A stretch of DNA of 58,493 nt, from positions 1 through 58,493 of the forward strand of contig NZ_LATD01000062.1 in the NCBI RefSeq assembly GCF_000981895.1, written 5' to 3'. The notes beneath the pieces are model-generated. The model searched no databases. It saw only the letters and a list, made by a program, of their open reading frames with translations, and was not told the DNA's origin. Of this stretch, positions 42,059-51,070 are shown piece by piece. Source of the DNA: Streptomyces odonnellii (lineage in GTDB: Bacteria > Actinomycetota > Actinomycetes > Streptomycetales > Streptomycetaceae). Position 1 is the stretch's first letter. Each line of letters starts with the position of its first letter. The position numbers and the translations under genes are program-made.

Positions 42059-42091
42059 TATCGGCGACCAGCCGATAAACAACATTTATCG
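42059..42091. promoter_or_regulatory. Overlapping inverted repeats in the oxc / ligase divergent promoter
   Basis: TATCGGC-GACCA-GCCGATA (42059-42077) and CGATAAA-CAACA-TTTATCG (42073-42091) are perfect 7-5-7 dyads that share bases. The second contains a T-N11-A LysR box (T42076, A42088). They are likely sites for the LysR regulator encoded at 44019-44951. Confidence 0.65.
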
Positions 42092-42132
42092 AGCGTGGTC
42101 GCCGCAGCTCGCACTCCGTGGCGGCCTCCCTT

Positions 42133-42149
42133 GATAGATACTCGCTATC
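42133..42149. promoter_or_regulatory. Third LysR-type dyad upstream of the ligase gene
   Basis: GATAG-N7-CTATC is a perfect dyad with a T-N11-A pair (T42135, A42147). It lies about 95 nt before the ligase ATG and shares the GATA/TATC core of the two upstream dyads. Confidence 0.55.
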
Positions 42150-42243
42150 GACTGTTCGTCAGCGCGTATTGGACGCACACCGCGCGCCCGAGCAGGCTCG
42201 ACAGGTGACGGATTCAACAGATCTGTACGAGGAGGTGGTGGCC

Positions 42244-43878
42244 ATGGCCGTCCCGACCGCGGCATCCGTGCGCGACACGGGTCCGTACCGGCCCCCGGCG
42301 GTCACGGGCCTCGTCGATCTCCTCGACCGGCATGCGCGCGACCGGCCCGACGCCCGCGCGCTCGTCGTCACCGGCGACCGGCTGGGCCTGTCGTACGGTG
42401 CCCTCGCCGCCCTGGCCGACAGTGTGGCCGCCCGGCTCACCGGTACCGGGCTGCGCCGCGGCGACGCGGTCGGTCTCGTCGGCGCCAACACCGCGGAATT
42501 CGTCGTGGCGCTGCTGGGCGCGGCGCGGGCCGGTGTGGTGGTCGCCCCGCTGGACCCGGCGCTGCCCGAGGCCCAACTCTCCGCCCGTGTCGAGGCGCTG
42601 GGCGCACGGGCGGTCCTCCTCGGCCCGACCGCCCCCGACGCCGAACCGGTCGCCCGGGTCCCGGTCCCGGCCTGGCCGCTGCGCGTGGACATCTCCCGTA
42701 CCGGCACGGCGACCGCCACCCTCGACACCGGCGCACTCGCGCCCCGGGACGTCCCGGCCGCGAGCGGGGGGCCGGCGGCGCGGGACGCCCTCGTCCTGTT
42801 CACCTCGGGCACCACCGACCGGGCCAAGATGGTCCCGCTCACCCATGCCAATGTGGCCGCCTCCCTCCGGGACATCTGCGCCACCTACGAACTGGGCCCC
42901 GGCGACGCGACGGTCGCGGTGATGCCGTTCTTCCACGGTCACGGTCTGCTGGCGGCGCTGCTCGCCACCCTGGGCAGCGGAGGATGCGTCCTGCTGCCCG
43001 AGCGCGGCCGGTTCGCCGCGCACACCTTCTGGGACGACGTCCAGGCGGTGGCCGCCACCTGGTTCACCGCGGTCCCCACCATCCACGAGATCCTCCTCGA
43101 CCGGTCGGCGCACGAGTACCCGGGCCCGCAGGTCGCGCCCCTGAGATTCGTACGGAGTTGCAGCGCCCCCCTCAACACGGCCACCCAGCGGGCACTTGAG
43201 CGCACCCTCGGCGCGCCGCTGCTCTCCGCGTACGGGATGACCGAGGCCACCCACCAGGTGACCAGTGAACCGCTGCCGGACTACGGGCCCCTGAAGCACG
43301 GGTCCGTCGGGCGTTCGACCGGGGTGGACCTCCGTGTCGTCGACCGGAACGGGCGCCCCTGCCCGCCCGGAGTCCGCGGCGAGGTGTGGCTGCGGGGGGC
43401 CACCGTCACCCGCGGCTACCTCGCCGACCCCGACGAGACGGCGCACAGCTTCACGGACGGCTGGCTGCGCACCGGCGATCTGGGCTCGCTCGACGAGGAC
43501 GGCTATCTCTTCCTCGCCGGGCACATCAAGAACCTCATCAACCGCGGCGGCGAGAAGATCTCCCCCGAGCATGTCGAGGACGTCCTCGCCGGGTGTCCCG
43601 GGGTCGCCGAGGCGGCGGTCTTCGCGCTGCCCGACGAGGTGTACGGGCAGCGGGTGGGCGCGGCCGTGGTGATACGCGAGGGCGAGATCATCAGCCCCGG
43701 GGAGATCCTTCAGTACTGCCGCCACCGGCTGTCCGCCGTCGAACTGCCCGACCGGCTCAAAGTCGTCGCCGCACTGCCGCACACCGCCAAGGGCGGTCTC
43801 GACCGGCGGGCGGCGGTCGCTCTGTACGGGCGGGACGGAGAAGACGGGGCCGGGGCCGGGCGCGGACCCGGACGCTGA
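42244..43878 (+). CDS. Acyl-CoA synthetase, probable oxalate-CoA ligase
   Basis: 544 aa, an AMP-forming ligase. The P-loop-like LVLFTSGTTDRAKMVPLTH, LLSAYGMTEATHQ, GWLRTGDLGSLDEDGYLFLAGH and the C-terminal Lys in PHTAKGGLDR are the A3, A5, A7-A8 and A10 motifs. Resemblance to the Pcs60/FadD7 group and position beside oxc-frc suggest oxalate as substrate, but a different acid cannot be excluded. Start ATG 42244 follows a strong GAGGAGG site. Convergent with the LysR gene. Confidence 0.85.
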   Translation: MAVPTAASVRDTGPYRPPAVTGLVDLLDRHARDRPDARALVVTGDRLGLSYGALAALADSVAARLTGTGLRRGDAVGLVGANTAEFVVALLGAARAGVVVAPLDPALPEAQLSARVEALGARAVLLGPTAPDAEPVARVPVPAWPLRVDISRTGTATATLDTGALAPRDVPAASGGPAARDALVLFTSGTTDRAKMVPLTHANVAASLRDICATYELGPGDATVAVMPFFHGHGLLAALLATLGSGGCVLLPERGRFAAHTFWDDVQAVAATWFTAVPTIHEILLDRSAHEYPGPQVAPLRFVRSCSAPLNTATQRALERTLGAPLLSAYGMTEATHQVTSEPLPDYGPLKHGSVGRSTGVDLRVVDRNGRPCPPGVRGEVWLRGATVTRGYLADPDETAHSFTDGWLRTGDLGSLDEDGYLFLAGHIKNLINRGGEKISPEHVEDVLAGCPGVAEAAVFALPDEVYGQRVGAAVVIREGEIISPGEILQYCRHRLSAVELPDRLKVVAALPHTAKGGLDRRAAVALYGRDGEDGAGAGRGPGR

Positions 43879-44018
43879 CGGCGCCGGCTGACGGCGCGCG
43901 ACGACGCCGGCGCCGGGGGCGCCGGGACATCACCCATGAGCCACGGATCCGCGCGGCCGGCGCGGGCCGGTGGCTCACGGGCCCGGGGCCGGCCGGTTCG
44001 TCGCGGGGCCGGCCGGCC

Positions 44019-44951
44019 CTATCTCACCCGGTGCTCGGTCGGCAGCGGCTGGTCGAAGAACTCGTCCAGCGACAGGCCCGTCGCCGCGTTCACAAACGCG
44101 CGCGCCGCTATCGAACCGGGTATCGCCGAGTGGATCGCCACCGACACCGTCGCCCTGGCGTCCGGGGCGACCAGCCGTACGGCCCGGGTCCTGCCGATCA
44201 CCGGCATCGCGCGCAGCCAGGTGTGCGGCACGATGCTCGCCCAGTCGCCGACGCCCACATGCGCGTAGAGCGACGCCACCGAGTCCGTCTCCACCTGCGG
44301 GGTCACCACCACCCCGGCCTCCGCGAAGACACTGTCGATGAGTTCGCGGATGCGCATGTCGGGGGTGAGCAGCGCGAGCGGCAACTGGGCCGCGTCGGAC
44401 CAGGTCATGGTGTGGGTCTGCGGCATCAACTGGTCGCCGGAGGCCAGCAGTACGTACCGCTCCTGGTACAGCGGCACCACCTGGAGGCTCTCCCGTTCCT
44501 CGGGCGCGAAGTGCGAGATCGCCGCGTCCAGCTCGAACTCGCGGAGCTGGCGGTGCAGTTCCCGCGCCGACAGCCGGGAGTGCACCTGCACCTTGGCCAG
44601 CGGATGTGCCCCGCAGAACGCGGCGACCGGCAGTGCCAGGGTCGTCGACGCCGTCGGTTCCGTGCCGAGCCGCAGGGTGCCGGTGATGCCGGACTGGACG
44701 GCGGCGACCTCGGCCTTGAACGCGTCCTGCTCGGCGAGGATGCGCTTGGCCCAGACGACCAGCCGCTCTCCCTCGGGGGTGAGGCCCTCGTAGTTGTGCC
44801 CCCGGTTGATCAGCGTGACGTTCAGCTCGCGTTCGAGCTTGGCGATCGCCGCCGAGAGCGCGGGCTGGGAGACGTAGCAGGACTCCGCGGCCCGCGCGAA
44901 GTGCCTCTCCCTGGCCACCGCCACGAAATACTCGAGCTGACGGAACAGCAT
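44019..44951 (-). CDS. LysR-family transcriptional regulator of the oxalate locus
   Basis: 310 aa. The N-terminal winged HTH (MLFRQLEYFVAVARERHFARAAESCYVSQPALS) and linker helix precede a periplasmic-binding-like effector domain (about 92-295). Usual length. It probably binds the T-N11-A dyads near 42059-42149 in response to oxalate or oxalyl-CoA. Start ATG 44951 follows GGGAGGA; an in-frame ATG eight codons upstream (44975) has a poorer site. Confidence 0.92.
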   Translation of the reverse strand: MLFRQLEYFVAVARERHFARAAESCYVSQPALSAAIAKLERELNVTLINRGHNYEGLTPEGERLVVWAKRILAEQDAFKAEVAAVQSGITGTLRLGTEPTASTTLALPVAAFCGAHPLAKVQVHSRLSARELHRQLREFELDAAISHFAPEERESLQVVPLYQERYVLLASGDQLMPQTHTMTWSDAAQLPLALLTPDMRIRELIDSVFAEAGVVVTPQVETDSVASLYAHVGVGDWASIVPHTWLRAMPVIGRTRAVRLVAPDARATVSVAIHSAIPGSIAARAFVNAATGLSLDEFFDQPLPTEHRVR

Positions 44952-45131
44952 CAGCGACTCCTCCCTGCTGCACACCGCGCCGGAATCGACCCGCGGACTC
45001 CGCTTACTCCGGTGACACCTTGAATCATCCTACTTATCAACCGCCCAACCAGCGGTTTTCGGACGTCGGCACCGGGAGTGCCGCGCGCCGCCAGGAGCGG
45101 GAGGAGGCAGGTGGTGGGGGAGCCGGTTCGA

Positions 45132-45611
45132 TCAGCCGCGCGTCGCGGTGCTGTAGACGAACAGCGCGATCACACCGGCGATGCAGGCGAGGACCACCCA
45201 GGAACCGAAACTGGTGTGTTTCCCGCTGCCCCCGCGCCGCGCGGCCTTCCCGGACCGCGCGGATCGACTGGATCGGCCGGACCGCTTGGGCGCCGCCCGT
45301 CCCGGGGTGATCGGCGCCGCGTCGGCGGCCGTCTCGGCGAGCAGCCGGCGGCAGGCCGCGGCGAGCACGCCCGTACCGGCGGAGAGGGGCACCACGGCCT
45401 CCGAGCGCGCCGGGGCGGTGGTGCCGCCGTCCAGGATGCGCCCCGCGCGTACGAGGACCTCGCCCCGGCCGCCCGCCGGAGCGAGGCTGATCCAGCGCCG
45501 CACATGCTCACCCCGGATCACCACACCGCCGGACCGCTCCCGGTACACGGTGTGTTCCCGCCACAGCAGTCCCGCCAACTCCCCGGCGACGTCCCTCAGT
45601 TGTGCGCTCAC
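45132..45611 (-). CDS. Tail-anchored membrane protein of unknown function
   Basis: 159 aa. The N-terminal half (about 1-85) is soluble with a possible beta-rich fold (GGVVIRGEHVRRWISL, EVLVRAGRILDGG). A basic Ser/Arg/Lys linker (about 108-133) leads to one C-terminal membrane segment (SWVVLACIAGVIALFVYS, about 137-155). No family is recognised. Start GTG 45611 follows GGGGGGAAGGG. Confidence 0.62.
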   Translation of the reverse strand: MSAQLRDVAGELAGLLWREHTVYRERSGGVVIRGEHVRRWISLAPAGGRGEVLVRAGRILDGGTTAPARSEAVVPLSAGTGVLAAACRRLLAETAADAAPITPGRAAPKRSGRSSRSARSGKAARRGGSGKHTSFGSWVVLACIAGVIALFVYSTATRG

Positions 45612-46111
45612 AGCCCTTCCCCCCCTCCGCCCCGCGGCGAATCGAACAAGCATCGCACTCTAGCGGCAGGCGGGGAGCCGGTGCCCGGCAGGTCGGCGGC
45701 ACGCGCCACCGGGGCGTGAGCCCGAACCGGTCACATCCGGTGTCGGTCGCTTGGAGTCCGGCTCCGGTCGTTTCTGGTCGGATTTCAGGCTGATTTCGGT
45801 CGGCTACGGGCGAGATCCGGACAACGGCGGAAACAAGCCGGATGGAACGGTGCCGTGACGGGCAGGTCCCGGCGGGCCGTGCCCGCGGCCCGCCGTCGTT
45901 GCCGCGCACCCTCCCGCGCGGCCGGCTCCGCCCCAGGACCGACCTCGCGCGGACCGGGATCTTCTCACCCGGCAGCGTGAAAAACCCCAGCCCAAACGGG
46001 CTATCATCCGCTCTACACATTCCGATTGCGCACAGCCGCGCAGGCCGTGGAGTCATGGCACCGGTGAGTCTGCCCGGCCTGGTTCCGTATGCCTCGCGGC
46101 CATGTCGCCCT
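45612..46111. other. Intergenic region (500 nt) between divergent genes
   Basis: No coding sequence with family resemblance is seen. 45720-45820 is rich in CGGTCG/TCGGATT-like words. A promoter-like pair, TGAAAA (45978-45983) and TATCAT (46002-46007) with an 18-bp spacer, lies on the plus strand and would give a leader of about 100 nt to the ATP-grasp gene. Confidence 0.5.
45978..46007 (+). promoter_or_regulatory. Putative promoter of the ATP-grasp gene
   Basis: -35-like TGAAAA and -10-like TATCAT are separated by 18 bp. AGCCC-AAAC-GGGCT, a small dyad, sits inside the spacer. The region is AT-rich for this genome. Confidence 0.45.
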
Positions 46112-47287
46112 GTGTCGAGAGGAGCGTTCCCGATCGCACTTCGCATCTGGCTCAGCAGCGCGGGGGTCGCCGCCACCGAGGTGGCCCGGATGTTGCGTGA
46201 GAACCCCGACGCCACCGATGTCCGTATCTACGGCACCAACATCAGCCGGCATGCTCCCGCGCTCTCGGTCTGCGACGTGAGCGAGGTCGAACCCCACCGG
46301 GTCAGCAACGCGGCATACGCCGAGTTCGCCCTGGACTTCTGCCGCCGGCACGCCATCGACGTCCTCATCCCTCCCCGTCGACTGGACGCGCTCGCCCCCT
46401 ACGCGGACGCGTTCGCCGCGCTCGGCACCAAGCTCATGTGCTCGCCGGCCCCCGCAGTCTCCGTACTGACCAGCAAGAGCGGGACGTACGAGGCGGCGCG
46501 GGCGATCGGCGTCCCCGTACCGCCCTGGTGGATCGTCTCCGACGGCGACGCGCTGCGCGCGGCGGCACGGGAGATAGCCGACGAGGGCGGCACCGCCTGC
46601 ATCAAACCCGCGGGGGAGTTCTCCGCGTTCGGCTTCCGCATCCTCGACGACACCCCTCTCCGGATCACGGACCTGCTGGCGCCGGCACGGCCCGTCGCCT
46701 CCCTCGGCGCCGTGGCCGACGCGCTCGACCGGGCCGTGGACCAGGGCGAGCGGGTCCCCGAGTTCATCGTGATGCCCTATCTCGACGACCCGGAGGTGAG
46801 CATCGACTGTCTCTCGGCGCCGGGCGGTGCCATGGTCACCTGTGTCGCCCGGTCCAAGGACGGCCGTTACCGCCATCTCCTCGACGCCCCTGCCCTGACC
46901 GATATCGCCCGGCGTCTGGTGAGCCATTTCCGGCTCGCGTATCTCTCCAATGTCCAACTGCGGCACTGGCATGGCCGGCCGATGCTGCTCGAAGCCAACC
47001 CCCGGGCCTCGGCCGGGATCTTCCAGACCGCGTTCGCCGGAGTGAACCTCCCGTGGGCCGCCGTCCGTCTGCTTCTGACGGGCGATCCCGGCCGACTGGA
47101 GCCGCCGCGCCTGGGCGGCCGGATCGCGGTCACCGAGACGGTGATGGACCTGACGTCGGCCCGGCCACCGGTCAAACAACTGGCTCAGCCACCGCTCCAG
47201 AAATTGGCTCAGTCACCAGCCCAGTTGCTGGCACCGGCTCAGCCACCGGTCCAGTCCCTGGCACCTCCTGTCTCCGCCGGAGCCTGA
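46112..47287 (+). CDS. ATP-grasp family ligase
   Basis: 391 aa from the chosen GTG. The N-terminal pre-ATP-grasp region (RIWLSSAGVAATEVARMLREN, then VCDVSEVEP) precedes an ATP-grasp domain. That domain has TACIKPAGEFSAFGFRIL (ATP-binding loop) and QLRHWHGRPMLLEANPRASAG, with the metal-binding Glu/Asn. Members join a carboxylate to an amine or thiol; substrate unknown. Related proteins begin at MRIWL, but no ATG, GTG or TTG stands there; GAGAGGAGCG is positioned for an ATC codon at 46132. The last 40 residues are repeats of Pro/Gln/Leu/Ala. A GT-C membrane protein follows. Confidence 0.75.
   Translation: MSRGAFPIALRIWLSSAGVAATEVARMLRENPDATDVRIYGTNISRHAPALSVCDVSEVEPHRVSNAAYAEFALDFCRRHAIDVLIPPRRLDALAPYADAFAALGTKLMCSPAPAVSVLTSKSGTYEAARAIGVPVPPWWIVSDGDALRAAAREIADEGGTACIKPAGEFSAFGFRILDDTPLRITDLLAPARPVASLGAVADALDRAVDQGERVPEFIVMPYLDDPEVSIDCLSAPGGAMVTCVARSKDGRYRHLLDAPALTDIARRLVSHFRLAYLSNVQLRHWHGRPMLLEANPRASAGIFQTAFAGVNLPWAAVRLLLTGDPGRLEPPRLGGRIAVTETVMDLTSARPPVKQLAQPPLQKLAQSPAQLLAPAQPPVQSLAPPVSAGA
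47160..47285 (+). repeat. Pro/Gln/Leu coding repeats at the ATP-grasp C-terminus
   Basis: Four or more degenerate copies of a 24-30 nt unit centred on CTGGCTCAGCCACCGGTCCA encode QLAQPP and SLAPP-like units. The tail is unlikely to be part of the enzyme fold and may vary in length. Confidence 0.6.
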
Positions 47288-47450
47288 GCGCCGGAGCCTG
47301 ACGGCCGGAGGCTGACCCCGCCAGGGATTCCGGCCCGGAAGCGGGGGCGGTACGGTTCCGCCGCCCCGCCCCCGCCCCCACCGGGTGAAGGTTCGTCCGG
47401 CTGCCCTGTCCCGATGGTGGGGCGTGCGGGGCGGATGCAGCGTGGTCCGT

Positions 47451-48974
47451 ATGACAGAGACCTCGGCCGTGGCGTCCGGCCCGCGAGGACAGGAGCCACC
47501 GGCCGGGCAGGGCCGCTCGACAGCGGGCGACCTCGGACTGCTGGCCGCGGTCGCCGGGGTCTACACCCTTGTCCAACTGACGCTCGTCGTACGGGGATCG
47601 GGGCTCGGCTGGGACGAGACCGTGTACGTCAGCCAGGTCGCCCGGGACGCGGAGGCCGCGTTCTTCAGCGCGCCGCGAGCCCGGGGCATCACCTACCTCG
47701 TCGCCCCTGTCACCCTGCTGACCTCGTCCGTCGGGGCGCTGCGGGTGTATCTGGCGCTGCTCTCCGGCACCGGGCTGCTCGCCGCGCTCTGGGTATGGCG
47801 CAGGCTGCTGCCCGTACCGGTACTCGCCGTCGCCGGAGCGCTGTTCGCCGGGCTGTGGATCACCGTGATCTACGGCCCGCAGGCGATGCCCAATCTCTGG
47901 GCCGCCCTCGGATCGCTCTGCGCGGCCGGCTGTTTTCTGCGGGCCGCGCGCGACCGCTCCGACAGCGCCGCCCTGGCCGGACTCGGCGGGGCGATGGCGT
48001 TCGTCGCGCTCATGCGCCCCTCGGACGCCCTCTGGCTCGCCCTGCCGCTCGGACTCGCCGCGGTGGCGGTTCCGGCGTGGCGGCGGCCCGTGCTGCTGCT
48101 GGTGCTCGTCGCCGGTACGGCGCTGGGCTGTGCCCAGTGGGTCGTCGAGGCGTACACCGACTTCGGCGGTCTGCTCGCCCGGCTGCGCAGGGCCAGTGAG
48201 ATCCAGGGGCACTTGGGCTGGCATCTCGCCTTCGACGACCAGGTGCGCGCACTCGACGGGCGGCTGCTGTGCCGCCCCTGCGACGAGCCCTGGCGGCGGC
48301 CGGTCACCGCCGTCTGGTGGTTCGTCCTTCCGCTGCTCACCGCGGGCGGTGTCGTGGCCGCCGCCCGCCTCCGACGGCTGCCCGTCCTCCTGCTGCCCGC
48401 ACTGACCGCGCCGGCCACGGCCGTTCCGTACCTTCTGCTGATCGGCTATGCCGCGCCGCGCTTCCTGCTGCCCGCCTACGCGCTGCTGTCCCTGCCGGTC
48501 GCGCAGTGTCTGACCTGGCTCTGCTCGGCCGTACGCCCGCGCCTTCTCGTGGTGAGTGTCCTCGCCGTCGCGCTCGCCGGGCATCTCGCGGTGCAGTACG
48601 CGGTCCTCGCCGCCGTCGCCGCGCGCGGCCGCGAGAGCCGGGTGGCGTTCGGGCGGGTGGCGGCGGAGCTGGCGCGGCAGGGGGTCCGGCCGCCCTGTGT
48701 GGTCAGCGGTACGGAGGCCGTCCGTATCGCGTTCCGCGCGGGCTGCGCGTCCCGGCAGACCGGCGGCCACGACCGCAGCATCACCCCCGCGGGCCTCGTC
48801 GAAGCCGCACGCGAGCGGCCGGTGGCCGTCGTGATGGCGGGCGGGGACGGGCCACCCGCGTACGCCGACGGCTGGCGGCTCCTGCGCCTCCCGGACCTGC
48901 CGGGCCGGCCCGGCCTCCGTGCCTGTCTGGCCCCCTCCGCCCGACCCGGCCCGGGGAGCCACTTATCCCGTTGA
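47451..48974 (+). CDS. GT-C-fold-like membrane glycosyltransferase
   Basis: 507 aa with ten or more membrane segments. The first outer loop contains GLGWDETVYVSQVARDAEA, the DE pair expected of GT-C enzymes using polyprenyl-phosphate sugars. A soluble C-terminal part (about 415-507) follows the last membrane segment, and the tail is Pro/Gly-rich. Acceptor and sugar are unknown. No Shine-Dalgarno sequence is clear before ATG 47451; the frame stays open upstream to 47385. It follows the ATP-grasp gene by 163 nt. Confidence 0.7.
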   Translation: MTETSAVASGPRGQEPPAGQGRSTAGDLGLLAAVAGVYTLVQLTLVVRGSGLGWDETVYVSQVARDAEAAFFSAPRARGITYLVAPVTLLTSSVGALRVYLALLSGTGLLAALWVWRRLLPVPVLAVAGALFAGLWITVIYGPQAMPNLWAALGSLCAAGCFLRAARDRSDSAALAGLGGAMAFVALMRPSDALWLALPLGLAAVAVPAWRRPVLLLVLVAGTALGCAQWVVEAYTDFGGLLARLRRASEIQGHLGWHLAFDDQVRALDGRLLCRPCDEPWRRPVTAVWWFVLPLLTAGGVVAAARLRRLPVLLLPALTAPATAVPYLLLIGYAAPRFLLPAYALLSLPVAQCLTWLCSAVRPRLLVVSVLAVALAGHLAVQYAVLAAVAARGRESRVAFGRVAAELARQGVRPPCVVSGTEAVRIAFRAGCASRQTGGHDRSITPAGLVEAARERPVAVVMAGGDGPPAYADGWRLLRLPDLPGRPGLRACLAPSARPGPGSHLSR

Positions 48975-49052
48975 GCGCCGACTCCGGCCCGTGTTACCAC
49001 TGGCTGACCCGGCGGAAGCCGGTCATCACAACAACGGGGAGGGCCGACGGCC

Positions 49053-49580
49053 ATGGTGCTCGGAGATCTCGTCACACTGCGGGCCATGCGGCGGTCGGAC
49101 GCCGACGCGCTCTGGCGCTGGAACCACGATTCCGAGGTCATGCGCTGGATGAGCGACGGCTACGCCCAGAACCCGGAACGGGTCGAGAAGTGGCTGGAGG
49201 AGCGCCCCCGCAATACGTACGCCGACGTTCTCTTCGGTATCGAAGTGCGCGAGGACACCCGGCTCATCGGCCTGATCCGCCTGCGGGACGCCGAGCCCGA
49301 GACCGGCTGCGCCGAACTCGACATCTATATCGGTGAGAAGGAGTACTGGGGCCGGGGCTTCGCCACGGACGCGATGCGGACGGTCTGCCGGTACGGCTTC
49401 GACAAGATGCGGCTTCACAAGATCACCCTGACCGTCGTCACCGAGAACCACGCCGCCCACCGGGTCTACCAGAAGGTCGGGTTCGTCGACGAGGGCAGGC
49501 TGCGCCAGGTCTTCCGGCGCGACGGAAAGTGGTACGACATGTTCACCATGGGCCTGCTGGAGGGCGAACTCCGGGGCTGA
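49053..49580 (+). CDS. GNAT N-acetyltransferase (RimJ/RimL type)
   Basis: 175 aa. It starts VLGDLVTLRAMRRSDADALWRWNHDSEV as in RimL/spermidine-acetyltransferase-like proteins. The acetyl-CoA-binding motif A is LDIYIGEKEYWGRGFATDAM, and NHAAHRVYQKVGFVDEG is motif B. The substrate amine is unknown. Start ATG 49053 follows GGGGAGGG. It is convergent with the phosphotriesterase-like gene. Confidence 0.92.
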   Translation: MVLGDLVTLRAMRRSDADALWRWNHDSEVMRWMSDGYAQNPERVEKWLEERPRNTYADVLFGIEVREDTRLIGLIRLRDAEPETGCAELDIYIGEKEYWGRGFATDAMRTVCRYGFDKMRLHKITLTVVTENHAAHRVYQKVGFVDEGRLRQVFRRDGKWYDMFTMGLLEGELRG

Positions 49581-49627
49581 GCACCGCTGTTCGCGCCGCC
49601 GGTACTCGAACCGCCCCCGGGGCGGGC

Positions 49628-50632
49628 TCAGTACGGCCCGCTGCATTCGAGGATCCGTCTCGGATTGTCGATCAGCATCGTGTTGATCTGCTCCTCGCTC
49701 ACGCCCCGCCGCCGCAGCGCGGGCAGCACATCGCGGGAGATGTGCAGATAGTGCCAGTTCGGCAGCAGAACGGGCACATCGCGCATCGGAAGCCAGTCGA
49801 TGTAACAGTTGGCGTCGTGCGCCAGCACGATCCGGTCGGTGTAGCCGCGGGCGCAGAGCGCGGCGACCGTGTCCACCCGCTGGTCGAACGGCAGGAAGAC
49901 ATCCAGCCCGAAACGGTCCATGCCGAGATACGAGCCCCGGTCGGCGATCGACATGAGATAGCCGAGATCCGTCGTGTCGCCGCAGTGCCCGATGACCACC
50001 CGGCTCAGATCCACACCCTCGGCCTCGAACACATCCTGCTGCTCGGTGCCCCGACGGGTCCCCGCGTGACTGTGCGTGAGGATCGGGACCCCGGTGGCCC
50101 GGTGCGCCTGCGCGACCGCCCGCAGCACCCGCTCCACCCCGCGGGTCACCCCCGGCACATCGGTCGCGCACTTCAGAATCCCGGCCTTCACCCCGGTGTA
50201 CGCGATGCCGTCGACGATGTCGGCGATGAACATCTCCACCAGCGGCTCCTCACCGCCGAGCAGGGTGCCGGGCCCGCGCATGCTCACGAAGTGCGGGACG
50301 TGGTCGTACGTGTAGAGCCCGGTCGCGACGACGATATTGAGGCCGACCTGCTCCGCGACCTTCTGGATCCGCGGGATGGAACGGCCGAGGCCGATCACCG
50401 TGGGGTCGACGATGGTGGAGATACCGGTGGCGGCGAGGTCCGTCAGCCTTCTGACGGCCCGCGGCACCGCCTCGGACTCCCGGAACCCGGCCCGCTCCGG
50501 ATGGTTGGTGACGAACTCGGGGTTGAGGACGAAGATGTGCTCATGCATCAGGACCCGGCCGAGACCGCCGACCGGTACAGGGCCACGGACGGTGTTCACC
50601 TCGGCCGTGGCGGAGACGGTTTCGAACCGCAT
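49628..50632 (-). CDS. Phosphotriesterase-family amidohydrolase
   Basis: 334 aa, a TIM barrel with binuclear-metal ligands: H30 and H32 in LMHEHIF, the carbamylated Lys in GVKAGILKCA, His in LTHSHAG and VVIGHCGDT, and Asp in LAHDANC. Family members include lactonases, phosphotriesterases and proteins of unknown substrate. LDNPRRIL closes the barrel as in the family. Start ATG 50632 follows GGGAG; another ATG at 50650 is possible. Confidence 0.9.
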   Translation of the reverse strand: MRFETVSATAEVNTVRGPVPVGGLGRVLMHEHIFVLNPEFVTNHPERAGFRESEAVPRAVRRLTDLAATGISTIVDPTVIGLGRSIPRIQKVAEQVGLNIVVATGLYTYDHVPHFVSMRGPGTLLGGEEPLVEMFIADIVDGIAYTGVKAGILKCATDVPGVTRGVERVLRAVAQAHRATGVPILTHSHAGTRRGTEQQDVFEAEGVDLSRVVIGHCGDTTDLGYLMSIADRGSYLGMDRFGLDVFLPFDQRVDTVAALCARGYTDRIVLAHDANCYIDWLPMRDVPVLLPNWHYLHISRDVLPALRRRGVSEEQINTMLIDNPRRILECSGPY

Positions 50633-51070
50633 GTCGGACTCCCGCATCACACGTGGGCGCGCGGCACACGGCCGCGCCGGGGACGGACTCGCATCGGCGG
50701 ACTCCGCATGGCTCGGCGGCCGTACGGCACAGCCGGTACGTCGGCGGGACCGCCCGCCGTGGACTCCCCGTCCCGATGGGACGCGGTGCGCTCACGAGCA
50801 CCCCTGGTACAGACTTCCCGGCCGCGCCGGAGCTGAAAAGGCGCATGCTCCCGGCGCTTGACGCATACGCGCTCGCCACCCGGTGCGCTGAAGCGCCCCC
50901 TGCTTCGGTGGCACTCCCGCACCGCCGCCCCGCGCGCTCTCCTGTGCCCGCCTCCGGAGCGCGCGATGGTGACGCCCCCGAATTCAGGTTGGCCCGACGG
51001 CCTCCGAGGATGGATCGTTCAGATGCTTCCCGTACACCCCTCCGCCCCTCCCGCCTCGGAAGGCCCCCCG
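50633..51070. other. Intergenic region (438 nt) between divergent genes
   Basis: GC-rich spacer between the phosphotriesterase-like gene and the M24 peptidase. Overlapping open frames occur on both strands, but none has recognisable protein features or a ribosome site. I see no terminator or clear dyad. Confidence 0.45.
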
